Positions 38,278 to 48,313 of a DNA stretch of 64,000 bases are shown in pieces. Location of the stretch: the NCBI RefSeq assembly GCF_900406815.1, contig NZ_OVCN01000004.1, forward strand, positions 1 to 64,000, read 5' to 3'. How positions within the stretch are numbered: position 1 is the first letter of the stretch; each line of letters starts with the position of its first letter. The DNA comes from Acinetobacter haemolyticus. GTDB lineage: Bacteria > Pseudomonadota > Gammaproteobacteria > Pseudomonadales > Moraxellaceae. The translations under genes and the position numbers were made by a program. The notes beneath the pieces were generated by a model that saw nothing but the letters and a program-made list of their open reading frames with translations, had not been told where the DNA came from and made no database searches.

Positions 38278-38711
38278 ACTATACCTCAAAAAGTAAAGTA
38301 AATTAAATAAATTATTTTCTATTTTTTAATCGGTTTATTAAATAATGACGATAATTTGAGCTTTCTTTAAGCGGAATTGGCCGTTTTTTCAAACAAAATC
38401 ACTGCTATTTTTCTGCTACATTGATCGCATAATTGTGAAAAAAACGCATCAAAAACACATTTTTTATGGCAATTTCATGACAACTGATTAAGCACATTAA
38501 ACGTAAAAATCGATTGTATTAATCGTTTTAAACAATCTCATCCCTCTTATTCTCAATCTTCTAGTAACGTGTATTTTTGTAACAAAACCCAATCATCTCA
38601 TTGTTAATTATATATTTTTTATCAGGTTGACAAGAAAGGATGCTTTTGTTCGATTTTTAAACAACCTATTGTACTGATTTTACCCTTGGTCGAGTAATTC
38701 GATTTATGACA

Positions 38712-38739
38712 TTGACAACATACTTTGTTACAATACAAT
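38712..38739 (+). promoter_or_regulatory. Strong promoter of the first porin
   Basis: A consensus ttgaca (38712-38717) and tacaat (38734-38739) are 16 bp apart, about 40 bp before the start codon. Confidence 0.7.
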
Positions 38740-38781
38740 GACTCCAACTTAACTCAATCACTGTTAAAGCTGGAAATTATT

Positions 38782-39702
38782 ATGAAAAAACTCGGTTTAG
38801 CCACTGCTTTATTATTAGCCATGACCGGTGCCAACGCTTACCAAGTAGAAGTTCAAGGTCAATCTGAATTCATCAATGCAACTGATGCAAATGACAAAGA
38901 CTTCACAGGTGCTGGCCAAGCAACTTATTACTTCAAAGATGTAGACGCTTCTAAAGGTCCTTTAGCAGAAGCTGCGTTCTTAAACCAAGCTTCTAATGTT
39001 TCTGCTGCTTATAGCTTTGCAAAATTAAGCGGTGATGAAGTTGTAACATCTAAAACTCAATCTTATGGTGCTAAAGGTGAAGCGTATATTCCAACACCTT
39101 ACTTACCAGTATATACAAGCGCTTCTTATAGCCACACTAAATCTAAAAGTGATGATGAGCGAGACAATGGTGACCGCTTCGCATTAGAAGTGGGTACTAT
39201 GCTTACACCTAACTTCTTAGTTGCTGTTGGTTATACCAACATTGCTGACCAATTTGCTTTAGATGCAAACAGCGTACTTTCTAGCGGTATTGCTAAATCA
39301 TTTGCTCAACCTTTAGTTATTGGTGAAGACCAAGATGCGATTACTGCACGTACTAAATACGTTGGTAACATCGATGGTACAAACATGGCTGTAGGTTTCG
39401 AAGCTGGTCTTGTTTATGGCGATACAACTGCTTATGAATTAAAAACTGACTTCTATGTAACACCTAAGTTAAGCGTTGGTGCTTCTTATGCAGAAGTAAG
39501 TGCAAGCTCTAACCAAGCAAATGACAAATTCTCTCCAATCAGATCGGCTTGGGGTGCAAATGTAAATTACTTCATCACTCCAGCAATTGCTGTTGGTGCA
39601 AGCTACGTAAATGCAAACGCAAAAAGCTTCCTAGATGAAGATGCTGAAACTGTTAACTTAGATACGCAAACAATCGGTTTAAACGCGAAGTTCCGTTTCT
39701 AA
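38782..39702 (+). CDS. omp33-36: Omp33-36 family outer-membrane porin
   Basis: A 306-aa outer-membrane beta-barrel. The start is the ATG at 38782 (MKKLGLATALLLAMTGANA, a cleavable signal peptide); a frame upstream would add 19 non-signal residues across the promoter. The sequence YQVEVQGQSEF, GPLAEAAFLNQASNVS and the terminal Phe (NAKFRF) match the Acinetobacter Omp33-36 porin as I recall it. The family lets water and small solutes through and its loss is linked to carbapenem resistance in A. baumannii. Own promoter and terminator. Confidence 0.9.
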   Translation: MKKLGLATALLLAMTGANAYQVEVQGQSEFINATDANDKDFTGAGQATYYFKDVDASKGPLAEAAFLNQASNVSAAYSFAKLSGDEVVTSKTQSYGAKGEAYIPTPYLPVYTSASYSHTKSKSDDERDNGDRFALEVGTMLTPNFLVAVGYTNIADQFALDANSVLSSGIAKSFAQPLVIGEDQDAITARTKYVGNIDGTNMAVGFEAGLVYGDTTAYELKTDFYVTPKLSVGASYAEVSASSNQANDKFSPIRSAWGANVNYFITPAIAVGASYVNANAKSFLDEDAETVNLDTQTIGLNAKFRF

Positions 39703-39744
39703 TTTTGGATTTTGGTTCTTTCTATAGAACACATGATTCATAAT

Positions 39745-39776
39745 AAAAAAACCAGTTCTTTTGAACTGGTTTTTTT
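39745..39776. terminator. Bidirectional terminator after the first porin
   Basis: aaaaaaccagttc-type arm (from 39745) pairs with gaactggtttttt (from 39763) around tttt, with a T-run on both strands. It also serves the convergent response regulator. Confidence 0.9.
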
Positions 39777-39822
39777 ATGCAACGTTTACAAAATACGTCG
39801 ATACCACCAAAGAATATAAAAA

Positions 39823-40476
39823 TCAGGAAATTTTCTTCTCATCAATATTTAATGCACTGATCGCTAAAACGGCTTGAGTACGATTTTGCACGCCCAGTTT
39901 ACGGAAAATCGCGGTCACGTGCGCTTTAATAGTTGCCTCAGATACATCCAATTCATAAGCAATTTGTTTATTTAACAACCCTTCAGCAACCATCATGAGT
40001 ACGCGAAACTGCTGGGGCGTTAAAGACTGCAAGCGTTCTGCCAAAGCCGTCTCATCTGCTGCTCTTGGATCAAAGCTCGCATGGGTCGGTAGATTTGGGG
40101 GTAACCAGATTTCTCCATCTAAAACATGCTTAATGGCTTCACCAATATGACTTGGATGAGATGATTTCGGGATATAGCCCATCGCCCCATGTGCAATGGC
40201 ACGTTGAATAATCGAAACTTCTTCATGTGCTGAAACCACGATAATTGGAATCGCTGGGTATTGCGCCCGCACATAAACAAGAGCAGAAAAACCCGATGCA
40301 CCAGGAAGGTTTAAATCAAGCAAAACCAAGTCAGGTTCTGCACCATGCTCTAAACGCTTATAAAACTCATCTACATCAGCCGTTTCTTGGATCTGCGCTT
40401 GGGGCAAACTGTAACGAACCGCTTGAATTAAAGCGTGTCTAAAGAGAGGGTGATCATCTACAATTAAAATATTCAT
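39823..40476 (-). CDS. NarL/LuxR-family response regulator
   Basis: A 217-aa two-component regulator. The receiver domain begins MNILIVDDHPLFRHAL and carries the phosphorylated Asp in LVLLDLNLPG and the Lys in GYIPKSS. A C-terminal LuxR HTH runs from LTPQQFRVLMMVAEGLLNKQIAYELDVSEATIKAHVTAIFRKL. I prefer the ATG at 40476; a TTG five codons upstream is possible. No sensor kinase is adjacent, so the input is unknown. Confidence 0.92.
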   Translation of the reverse strand: MNILIVDDHPLFRHALIQAVRYSLPQAQIQETADVDEFYKRLEHGAEPDLVLLDLNLPGASGFSALVYVRAQYPAIPIIVVSAHEEVSIIQRAIAHGAMGYIPKSSHPSHIGEAIKHVLDGEIWLPPNLPTHASFDPRAADETALAERLQSLTPQQFRVLMMVAEGLLNKQIAYELDVSEATIKAHVTAIFRKLGVQNRTQAVLAISALNIDEKKIS

Positions 40477-40826
40477 AAGCGCTATAAGCAATCTGCTGTT
40501 TTAGTACGTCACTGTACGGTGTTTATTAAAATTAACCTATCTAAGCCTATTTTTAAATAAACCATTGGTCAAGCACTCTGACATTTTTTCTTTCTTTTTC
40601 CAGTAAAATAAATCACATATTCGTATAAATCAAAGCGATTACGACTCTATTTTAAAAATTTTGAATAGAAACATAGAATTAAATCACGGTAAATTTTCGA
40701 TTTTACATACTTAGGCGATATATCTTTAAAACAGATAAGCTTGCAGCATTTCCTTATTTTACAGAATGAGGACAGATGTCGATAAATAAAAGCCATTGGT
40801 AATGAACTTTTATTTAGGCGATCTCT
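40477..40826. other. Intergenic region between response regulator and msuE
   Basis: A 350-bp AT-rich divergent control region. ttaggcgat occurs twice (40711-40719 and 40814-40822). No sigma-54 type GG-N10-GC promoter, such as SfnR-dependent genes use, was evident. No gene seen. Confidence 0.4.
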
Positions 40827-41567
40827 ATGTCCAAGCATCATACGCTCTCAACTCCGCTCAATATCGTTGCTGTTTCAGGCGGTTTAAATAGTCCATCAAA
40901 AACAGAAAGCCTCGTCCAAGCCATCCTTGATGAGCTTGCAGAAGCAATTAATATCCAAGTCCATTTTGTAAAACTCAGCGAAATCGGCCCCTTATTGGGC
41001 GGCGCAATTTATCGAAACCAATTACCCCAACGCGTCCAAGATGACTTGGCTGCGGTGGAAGCTGCAGATGCATTAATTGTTGGAACACCCGTTTATCGTG
41101 CTTCGTTTACAGGGCTATTTAAACACTTTTTTGATTTTGTTGAACAAACTGCCCTAGTTGATGTTCCAGTACTGTTGGCTGCTTCAGGTGGTAGTGACCG
41201 CCATGCTTTGGTACTCGAACATCAATTACGTCCTTTGTTTAGTTTTTTCCAAGCGCAAACCTTACCGATCGGTGTTTACGCGACAGATCGTGATTTCACA
41301 ACAGCATACACGGTCAACAGTGAGCAATTATCTAACCGCATCACTTTAGCCGTTGCACGTGCCTTACCTATTTTGGAGTGGGTTCCTGCCAAAGGACAAC
41401 GTGCAGCGGTTATCAAAGCCAAAACAGAACAAGCCAACCAAAACTTGGGGATCAATAAACAAATTGAACAGGCAGAAGTTTTACCCTCAGCGGTTGTGCC
41501 TGACCTCACTACTGCCGAATCTCGCTTACACCCCAAGCTGACAAAAAAATTAACCCACGTCGCTTAA
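40827..41567 (+). CDS. msuE: NADH-dependent FMN reductase (MsuE-like)
   Basis: A 246-aa flavodoxin-fold reductase that supplies reduced FMN to a two-component monooxygenase. The FMN-binding loop is AVSGGLNSPSKTESLVQ, and GTPVYRASFTGLFKHFFDFV is typical of MsuE/SsuE. The C-terminal 50 residues are longer and poorly conserved. It is 24 bp upstream of sfnG, so it is the reductase partner in using methylated sulfones as sulfur source. Confidence 0.9.
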   Translation: MSKHHTLSTPLNIVAVSGGLNSPSKTESLVQAILDELAEAINIQVHFVKLSEIGPLLGGAIYRNQLPQRVQDDLAAVEAADALIVGTPVYRASFTGLFKHFFDFVEQTALVDVPVLLAASGGSDRHALVLEHQLRPLFSFFQAQTLPIGVYATDRDFTTAYTVNSEQLSNRITLAVARALPILEWVPAKGQRAAVIKAKTEQANQNLGINKQIEQAEVLPSAVVPDLTTAESRLHPKLTKKLTHVA

Positions 41568-41591
41568 AAAGAAAATCTGGAGGGGCGAAAA

Positions 41592-42695
41592 ATGACAATT
41601 TCATCAGCAATTAAATTTGCCTATTGGGTTCCCAATGTCAGCGGCGGACTTGTGGTCAGTAATATCGAACAACGCACTGATTGGAGCTATGACTACAATA
41701 TCCGTTTAGCACAAACCGCAGAAAAAAATGGATTTGAATATGCACTTACCCAAATTCGTTTCACGGCAGGTTATGGTGCAGAAAATCAGCATGAATCCGT
41801 GAGCTTTAGTCATGCGCTATTAGCCAAAACCGAAAAACTCAAAGTGATTGCAGCAATTTTACCTGGCCCATGGAAGCCTGTACTGGCTGCAAAGCAACTG
41901 GCGACTATTGACTACTTAACCCAAGGCCGCATCGCGATTAATGTTGTAAGTGGTTGGTTCCGCGGCGAGTTTGATGCAATTGGTGAGCCTTGGCCTGAAC
42001 ATGATCAACGTTATGTCCGTTCTGAAGAGTTTATCCGCACACTCAAAGGCATCTGGAGTACTGATAATTATAGTTTTGAAGGTAAATATTACCAATTTCA
42101 AAACTACACCCTAAAACCTAAACCCCTACAAAAACCTTATATTGAAGTCTTTCAAGGCGGCAGTTCCCGTGCAGCACGTGATATGGCAGCTCGTGTCTCT
42201 GATTGGTATTTTACTAATGGCAATAGCGTCGCAGAGATCAAAAAGCAAATCGATGATGTACGTGCCAAAGCAAAACTGGAAAACCGACAAGTTAAAATTG
42301 GAGTGAATGCTTTTATTATTGCCCGAGACACGGAACAAGAAGCCCAAGCTGTGCTAAATGAAATTATCACGAAGGCAAATGTAGAAGCCGTCAATGCCTT
42401 TGGTGATGCAACACGTGAAGCAGGGGCAGCAGCGCCAGAACAGGAAGGCAATTGGGCTAAATCAAGCTTTGAGGATCTTGTGCAATACAATGATGGCTTT
42501 AAAACCAATTTGATCGGTACGCCACAGCAAATTGCTGAGCGAATTGTGGCTTTAAAACAGGTCGGTGTAGATCTGATCCTGTCTGGTTTTCTACATTTTA
42601 TTGAGGAAGTGGAATATTTTGGTGAAAAAGTATTGCCATTGGTGCGGCAACTAGAACAACAGCAACTGCCTCACGTCACCGCGAAATCAGCTTAA
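41592..42695 (+). CDS. sfnG: Dimethyl sulfone monooxygenase
   Basis: A 367-aa FMNH2-dependent, luciferase-like monooxygenase. SfnG converts dimethyl sulfone to methanesulfinate. The N-terminal FAYWVPNVSGGLVVSNIEQRTDW is characteristic of SfnG; NVVSGWFRGEFDAIGEPWPEHDQRY is the conserved core of the family. A strong ribosome binding site (ggagggg) precedes the ATG at 41592. It follows msuE in an operon; no sfnR regulator lies in the window. Confidence 0.93.
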   Translation: MTISSAIKFAYWVPNVSGGLVVSNIEQRTDWSYDYNIRLAQTAEKNGFEYALTQIRFTAGYGAENQHESVSFSHALLAKTEKLKVIAAILPGPWKPVLAAKQLATIDYLTQGRIAINVVSGWFRGEFDAIGEPWPEHDQRYVRSEEFIRTLKGIWSTDNYSFEGKYYQFQNYTLKPKPLQKPYIEVFQGGSSRAARDMAARVSDWYFTNGNSVAEIKKQIDDVRAKAKLENRQVKIGVNAFIIARDTEQEAQAVLNEIITKANVEAVNAFGDATREAGAAAPEQEGNWAKSSFEDLVQYNDGFKTNLIGTPQQIAERIVALKQVGVDLILSGFLHFIEEVEYFGEKVLPLVRQLEQQQLPHVTAKSA

Positions 42696-42749
42696 ATTTC
42701 AAACATTTTTTGAATAAGAAGAAAAATAAAGATAAAGGCGCAAAAATTA

Positions 42750-42777
42750 CCCCCAAGACTCGGCTTGGGGGCTTTTT
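42750..42777 (+). terminator. Terminator of msuE-sfnG
   Basis: cccccaag (42750-42757) pairs with cttggggg (42764-42771) around actcgg, followed by cttttt. The convergent acs gene ends 5 bp away and may use the other face. Confidence 0.88.
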
Positions 42778-42781
42778 CAAT

Positions 42782-44740
42782 TTAACCTTCTACCTTACTC
42801 ATTTCTGGGTAAACCGTTGCGATTAACGCATCTACCACTGCTGGTTCAGCAAGGGTTGACGTATCGCCTAAGCTATCCAGTTCATTCGCTGCAATCTTTC
42901 TCAAGATACGGCGCATGATTTTACCAGAACGTGTTTTTGGTAAAGCAGGTGCCCAGTGTAAAGCATCTGGTGTTGCCACTGGCCCAAGAACTTTACGAAC
43001 CCAATTGACCAATTCCTTACGTAATTCCTCAGACTCTGACACATCGGCTTGTAAGGTCACAAAGGTACAAATCCCCTGCCCCTTAATATCATGTGGCATA
43101 CCTACTACAGCAGCTTCAGCTACTGCTTCATGGGCAACCAATGCACTTTCAATTTCAGCAGTGCCTAGACGATGTCCTGAAACATTGAGTACATCATCAA
43201 CACGACCTGTGATCCAATAATATCCGTCTTCATCACGACGTGCGCCATCGCCAGTAAAATAGCAGTTCTTGAAGGTTGAGAAATACGCTTCAATAAATCG
43301 CTGTGGGTCCCCCCAAATCGTGCGCATTTGACCCGGCCAAGAATCCTTAATCACCAGATTCCCTTCATTCGCGCCTTCGAGTGAGTTACCCTCACCATCA
43401 ACCAAGGCAGGTTGTACCCCAAACATTGGACGTGTTGCCGAACCCGGTTTTAAAGCTGTTGCTCCTGGTAAAGGTGAAATCAGAATACCGCCTGTTTCTG
43501 TTTGCCACCATGTATCGACAATCGGGCAACGTCCTTCACCAACCACTTCGTAATACCAGTTCCATGCTTCAGGGTTAATTGGTTCACCCACTGAACCGAG
43601 TAAACGTAGGCTACTACGATCACTCTCACGAACATAAGCATCGCCCTCACGCATCATGGCACGAATGGCAGTTGGCGCAGTATATAGAATCGTGACATTA
43701 TGCTTATCAATCACATGACCAATACGCGCCCATGTTGGGTATTGAGGAATCCCCTCAAACATCACTGTGGTGGTTGCATTACAGAGTGGACCGTACAATA
43801 AATAGCTGTGTCCTGTAATCCAGCCTACATCTGCTGTACACCAATACACGTCCTCTTCTTTGAGATCAAAAACCTCTCTAAACGTGGTATTCACATAGAC
43901 TAGATAACCACCCGTTGTATGTAGCACACCCTTAGGTTTACCTGTCGAACCAGATGTATACAGAATAAATAAAGGATCTTCCGCCTTCATTGGTTCAGGT
44001 GGACAATGCTCATCCACTTCCATGATTTCTAGGTGATACCATAAATCACGTGCTTCATTGAACTGGATCGGGTTACCTGTACGGTGAACCACAATGACAT
44101 GTTCTACACTTTCCGTACCCTGAATTTCTAAAGCGGCGTCCACATTCTCTTTCAATGGAATCAGTTTACCGCCACGCATACCTGCATCAGCAGTAATCAC
44201 GAGTTTGGCTTGACTGTCTTCAATACGGCTTGCCAATGAGTCAGGTGAAAATCCACCAAAAACCACACAATGTACAGCACCAATACGGGCACAAGCCAGC
44301 ATCGCAATTGCTGCCTCAGGAACCATTGGCATATATAAAACAACGCGGTCACCTTTGCTAATGCCTTGTTTCTTCAACACATTGGCAAAACGGCAAACCT
44401 CATCATGCAACTCGGCAAATGAAATAATCTTATGGCGTGAAGGATGGTCACCTTCCCAAATGATTGCAGGCTTTAATGCATTGTCTTTCAAATGGCGATC
44501 TAAACAGTTTGCCGAGACATTTAGTTCACCATCTGCAAACCATTCGATTTTAAAGTTCGCTGGGTCAAAATTAGTATTTTTGACTTGAGTAAAAGGTTTT
44601 ATCCAATCAATATTTTGTGCTTCTTCTGCCCAAAATTCTTCAGGCTGCTCAATTGAATATTGATAACGATTGAAATAGTCTGCTTCCGAGATCCTTGCCG
44701 TTTCTTTAAATTTTTCAGGCACTGGGTAGATTTCTTTCAT
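42782..44740 (-). CDS. acs: Acetyl-CoA synthetase
   Basis: A 652-aa AMP-forming enzyme that turns acetate, ATP and CoA into acetyl-CoA. The ATP loop is [28 protein letters not shown] and the C-terminal lysine motif [13 protein letters not shown] (site of acetylation control in Acs) are present. Full length and normal. The 448-bp upstream gap (44741-45188) holds its leader and that of the divergent channel gene, with no other gene visible. Confidence 0.97.
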   Translation of the reverse strand: MKEIYPVPEKFKETARISEADYFNRYQYSIEQPEEFWAEEAQNIDWIKPFTQVKNTNFDPANFKIEWFADGELNVSANCLDRHLKDNALKPAIIWEGDHPSRHKIISFAELHDEVCRFANVLKKQGISKGDRVVLYMPMVPEAAIAMLACARIGAVHCVVFGGFSPDSLASRIEDSQAKLVITADAGMRGGKLIPLKENVDAALEIQGTESVEHVIVVHRTGNPIQFNEARDLWYHLEIMEVDEHCPPEPMKAEDPLFILYTSGSTGKPKGVLHTTGGYLVYVNTTFREVFDLKEEDVYWCTADVGWITGHSYLLYGPLCNATTTVMFEGIPQYPTWARIGHVIDKHNVTILYTAPTAIRAMMREGDAYVRESDRSSLRLLGSVGEPINPEAWNWYYEVVGEGRCPIVDTWWQTETGGILISPLPGATALKPGSATRPMFGVQPALVDGEGNSLEGANEGNLVIKDSWPGQMRTIWGDPQRFIEAYFSTFKNCYFTGDGARRDEDGYYWITGRVDDVLNVSGHRLGTAEIESALVAHEAVAEAAVVGMPHDIKGQGICTFVTLQADVSESEELRKELVNWVRKVLGPVATPDALHWAPALPKTRSGKIMRRILRKIAANELDSLGDTSTLAEPAVVDALIATVYPEMSKVEG

Positions 44741-45188
44741 AACTTACTTCCTTGGTCTTTTATCTCATACCTTAGATGTACTCATCTATTTCTTTGGTAT
44801 GTCTGTGCTCATTTGCAGTATGGCGATCATCTATAAGGGTAAACAATGCGGCTTTGGTCGTAGGAGTGCGCGCCCTATCCGCTCACTTGACTATAAAGTC
44901 CCTCAAAATAATTTAAATATTAACTGCTTGTCGATGTTTTTTATTTTCAAAAAGGATCATTATTTTGATCATTGACCATCAATCAACCGACCAAAGTATA
45001 AAAAAATAAACTGATAAAATTGTTTATTTTTTGACAACGAAACTTCTAACAATCATCATAAACGATCATGCTCAATACGTTATAAAATAAAACCATAAAG
45101 TTGTGAACGAATTTCTCATGCGAGCCGATTGCAAATTGATTATGATGACGCACCTGATTCCACCTCACCATGACATAGAGATCTTACC

Positions 45189-46178
45189 TTGGCAAACGAA
45201 CAAATCACCTTAACAAGTGTCGCCAAAGATACAGGCACATTGATCCAACAAGCAGGCAGCAAAACCACCGAAACGGTCTTGGCGCATACTGAAAAATATC
45301 AGGATGCGTATAGTGCCATCGACAAAATGATCTATGCATTTTGGGATCGTATTCCTTATATCGGTCTTGCGATTATTGTTTTTGTCATTTTTTGGTTGCT
45401 GACAAAATTATTTAAAGTTTTTGTGAATAAAACGCTTAGCAACCGTTCTTATACACGACAAAATTTGGTCTTGGTATTACACCGTGTCGGTAGCACTTTT
45501 ATTTTATTTTTTGGTTTCTTGATTGCTTTAGTAATCGCCATTCCAGGTTTTACGCCGAGTCAGCTCATTGGGGCTTTGGGGATCGGTTCAGTCGCGATTG
45601 GTTTCGCATTTAAGGATATTTTTCAGAACTTACTTTCTGGTGTATTAATTTTATTAGGCGAGCCATTCCGTATTGGTGACGCGATCATTGTCAATGGCAT
45701 GGAAGGCACGGTTGAAGATATTCAAATTCGCGCTACTTTCTTACGCTCTTATGATGGTCGTCGAATTGTGATTCCAAATGCAACGGTGTATACCAGTGCT
45801 GTGACGGTTAATACAGCTTATCAACAACGTCGCTGTGAGTTTATCGTTGGTATTGGTTATGATGATGATGAAGAGAAAGCCAAACAAATTATATTGGACA
45901 TTCTAAACAACGACCGCAACGTATTGAGCCAGCCAAAATTTACAGTCAATGTAACAGCACTTGCGGATTTTTCAGTTACCTTAACTGTTCGTTGGTGGAT
46001 TGATACCACAGAAACTGATATTGCTACCTCTACAAGCTCTATCCAAGCTCAAGTAAAACAAGCATTTAATGCTCAAGATATCAATATTCCTTATCCGATC
46101 CAAGAGCTCAAAGTTCAGGCAAATCAAACTGCAGAATTGCCACCAGCGATACAATCTTCAGATAAACAGCCGTCCTAA
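45189..46178 (+). CDS. MscS family mechanosensitive channel
   Basis: A 329-aa small-conductance channel that opens under membrane tension. Three helices: about 54-74, 96-115 and the pore helix near LIGALGIGSVAIGFAFKDIFQNLLSGVLIL. The cytoplasmic beta domain follows (GDAIIVNGMEGTVEDIQIRATFLRSYDGRRIVIPNA). The start is a TTG at 45189 with agag upstream; no in-frame ATG fits the N-terminus. Its 3' end overlaps rsmE by 21 bp, convergent. Confidence 0.92.
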   Translation: MANEQITLTSVAKDTGTLIQQAGSKTTETVLAHTEKYQDAYSAIDKMIYAFWDRIPYIGLAIIVFVIFWLLTKLFKVFVNKTLSNRSYTRQNLVLVLHRVGSTFILFFGFLIALVIAIPGFTPSQLIGALGIGSVAIGFAFKDIFQNLLSGVLILLGEPFRIGDAIIVNGMEGTVEDIQIRATFLRSYDGRRIVIPNATVYTSAVTVNTAYQQRRCEFIVGIGYDDDEEKAKQIILDILNNDRNVLSQPKFTVNVTALADFSVTLTVRWWIDTTETDIATSTSSIQAQVKQAFNAQDINIPYPIQELKVQANQTAELPPAIQSSDKQPS

Positions 46179-46868
46179 AATATTCGACACAGCTGTTTCT
46201 GTTCGCAAAATTCGGTTGCCTAAGCATACTGCTTGGCAACCATTTTTTTGTAGTAATTCAACTTCATATGGAATGAATCCTCCCTCAGGTCCAACGATCA
46301 CACTACATCGATGTTGAATCGCATGAGGCATAACCGCTTCAGCATAAGGATGTGCGACATATGCAGCGGCCTCAGTCGTGATAAAGCAAGGTAAGATATC
46401 CTCAACAAAAGGCTTGAACCGCTTATACAATTGAATCTCAGGAGCAATCGGATCACCTGCTTGTTCTAAGCCAAGCGTCACATAATCATCCAATTGTTGC
46501 AAAAAAGGCGTTTGCCAATAGCTTTTATCCACTCGATAACTATGGATTAAACTGATCCGTTCCACCCCCAAAGTCACAGCATCCATCACCATACGGCGCA
46601 ACACTTTAGGACGAGGTAAAGCCAAAATCAGATGGACTGGTAATTTTTCAGGAATTGCCTCAACTCGAATCGGTTTAACAATGATTCTTTGCTCGGAAAC
46701 ATACAACACTTCTGTTAAATAACGCTGCTCGTTGCGAATACCTATTTTTAATGTATCGCCGGCACTTAATTGCAGATGTTGCTGTAAATGTTTTAATTGA
46801 CGTGGGTTGTCGATTAACCATTGATCAGCACTAGCCGTTTGATGTGGCTCCAATAAAACCATGTTCAT
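46158..46868 (-). CDS. rsmE: 16S rRNA m3U1498 methyltransferase
   Basis: A 236-aa SPOUT methyltransferase that methylates N3 of U1498 in 16S rRNA. The knot motifs SVIVGPEGGF and CLGNRILRTETAVSNIL are intact, and LALPRPKVLRRMV fits the family. Its ATG overlaps the waaA stop (ATGA, 46865-46868); a second ATG two codons in is possible. Operon waaA-rsmE. Confidence 0.95.
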   Translation of the reverse strand: MNMVLLEPHQTASADQWLIDNPRQLKHLQQHLQLSAGDTLKIGIRNEQRYLTEVLYVSEQRIIVKPIRVEAIPEKLPVHLILALPRPKVLRRMVMDAVTLGVERISLIHSYRVDKSYWQTPFLQQLDDYVTLGLEQAGDPIAPEIQLYKRFKPFVEDILPCFITTEAAAYVAHPYAEAVMPHAIQHRCSVIVGPEGGFIPYEVELLQKNGCQAVCLGNRILRTETAVSNILGRLFI

Positions 46869-48184
46869 GACAAATTAGTTTGCTTCAAATAATGATCAAG
46901 TAATTGAATATGCTTTTGCAATGAACCCTGATTACGCTGTAACACCACTTGAGCCTGTTCGATTAACTGCTGACGTTGCGTTGAATCATTCAAACAATTG
47001 AGAAGTTGTGCCGTAACCTGCTCAGCATTCTCGCCAATCAAAATCGCCCGCTCTGCAACAAACTCATCCACGATCGTTTGGAAATTAAAATAACGGGGAC
47101 CAATCACCGTTGGGACATCTAAAACCATCGGCTCTAGAATATTATGCCCACCACCTGGTTCATTCAATGATCCACCTACAAAGCAGGCTTGACTCAAGGC
47201 ATACCACAACCACATTTCGCCCATACTATCAGCCAAAAAAACTTGCGTATCTGCTTGAATCATTTGCTTAAGACTACGACGTTGCGTATTTAAATTTAAA
47301 CTTTGGCAAGCCTTATACACTTCCTCGAAACGCTCTGGATGACGAGGAACAACGATACAAAGTAGATGAGGATTTGAATTTAAATATTGCTGTAATTGTT
47401 TAAGTAAATTTTCTTCCTCAGGGGCATGCGTACTGGCTAAAGTGATAATTTGCCGCCCAAGTAAATTCCAGTCTTGTTTTAATTGTTCTGCTTGCTCGAC
47501 AAACTGCTGGGGAGCAGTAATATCAAATTTTATATTTCCTAAGACCTGACTTTTTGTTCGATCCAGACCTAACTCAATATAGCGTTGTTGGGTAGCTTTA
47601 TCTTGTGCCAACAGCCAAGTCAGCTGTTGTAACATCGGTCGAGTTAAACGACTCACTTTTCCATAGCCTTTGGCTGATTTTTCCGAAAGGCGTGCATTGA
47701 GCAAAATACAGGGAATTTGTTGTTGTCTTGCTTCAGCAATTAAGTTCGGCCAAATTTCAGTTTCAACCAAAGCCAAGAGTTTTGGTTGATATAACTCAAA
47801 AAACTGTTTGAGTAATGACTTTTGATCAACGGGTAAGTAAACCGCCTGAAATAAATCAAGATAAGGAGCTTTTAAAAAAAGTGATTTTGCTCGAGCTTGA
47901 CCTGTCTTGGTGGTATTGGTGACCAGTACTGGATGACCTAATTTTAAATAATGCTCAATCAAAGGCTGTGCAGCATTGGTTTCACCGACAGAAACCACAT
48001 GAAACCAAATGGTCGCTAAATTTTTTGGTGGCTGGAAGGGACCAAACCGCTCCACACATTCTAGCTGATACAGCGCATCACTTTCTGCACGTTGTTTTAT
48101 TTTCCAACGATATAAGGGTTTGAGACAGGTCAATAAAAAGTTATACCAAAATGGTGTTTGCTGTACTGCGTTTTGCTGCGCCAT
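46865..48184 (-). CDS. waaA: 3-deoxy-D-manno-octulosonic acid transferase
   Basis: A 439-aa GT-B glycosyltransferase that adds Kdo to lipid A precursor at the inner membrane. An N-terminal hydrophobic anchor (FWYNFLLTCLKPLY) precedes WFHVVSVGETNAAQPLI, with the catalytic Glu. LVETEIWPNLI and EPGGGHNILEPMVLDVPTVIGP are the other hallmarks. Normal length. First gene of the waaA-rsmE pair. Confidence 0.95.
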   Translation of the reverse strand: MAQQNAVQQTPFWYNFLLTCLKPLYRWKIKQRAESDALYQLECVERFGPFQPPKNLATIWFHVVSVGETNAAQPLIEHYLKLGHPVLVTNTTKTGQARAKSLFLKAPYLDLFQAVYLPVDQKSLLKQFFELYQPKLLALVETEIWPNLIAEARQQQIPCILLNARLSEKSAKGYGKVSRLTRPMLQQLTWLLAQDKATQQRYIELGLDRTKSQVLGNIKFDITAPQQFVEQAEQLKQDWNLLGRQIITLASTHAPEEENLLKQLQQYLNSNPHLLCIVVPRHPERFEEVYKACQSLNLNTQRRSLKQMIQADTQVFLADSMGEMWLWYALSQACFVGGSLNEPGGGHNILEPMVLDVPTVIGPRYFNFQTIVDEFVAERAILIGENAEQVTAQLLNCLNDSTQRQQLIEQAQVVLQRNQGSLQKHIQLLDHYLKQTNLS

Positions 48185-48313
48185 CCTAGACCATATTTCA
48201 CGATTTAATATGTGCTTATTATGCGGAATTTCAATAAAAAACTCATGCCATTTTTGTTGATTCTGTTAAGACGATTTAACAACCATTAATGACATGAGTG
48301 TTCGAATAGAAGC

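Noticed and set aside
40711..40822. ttaggcgat repeat pair before msuE
   Set aside because: Two 9-bp copies 103 bp apart are too little to claim an operator; kept only as a note.
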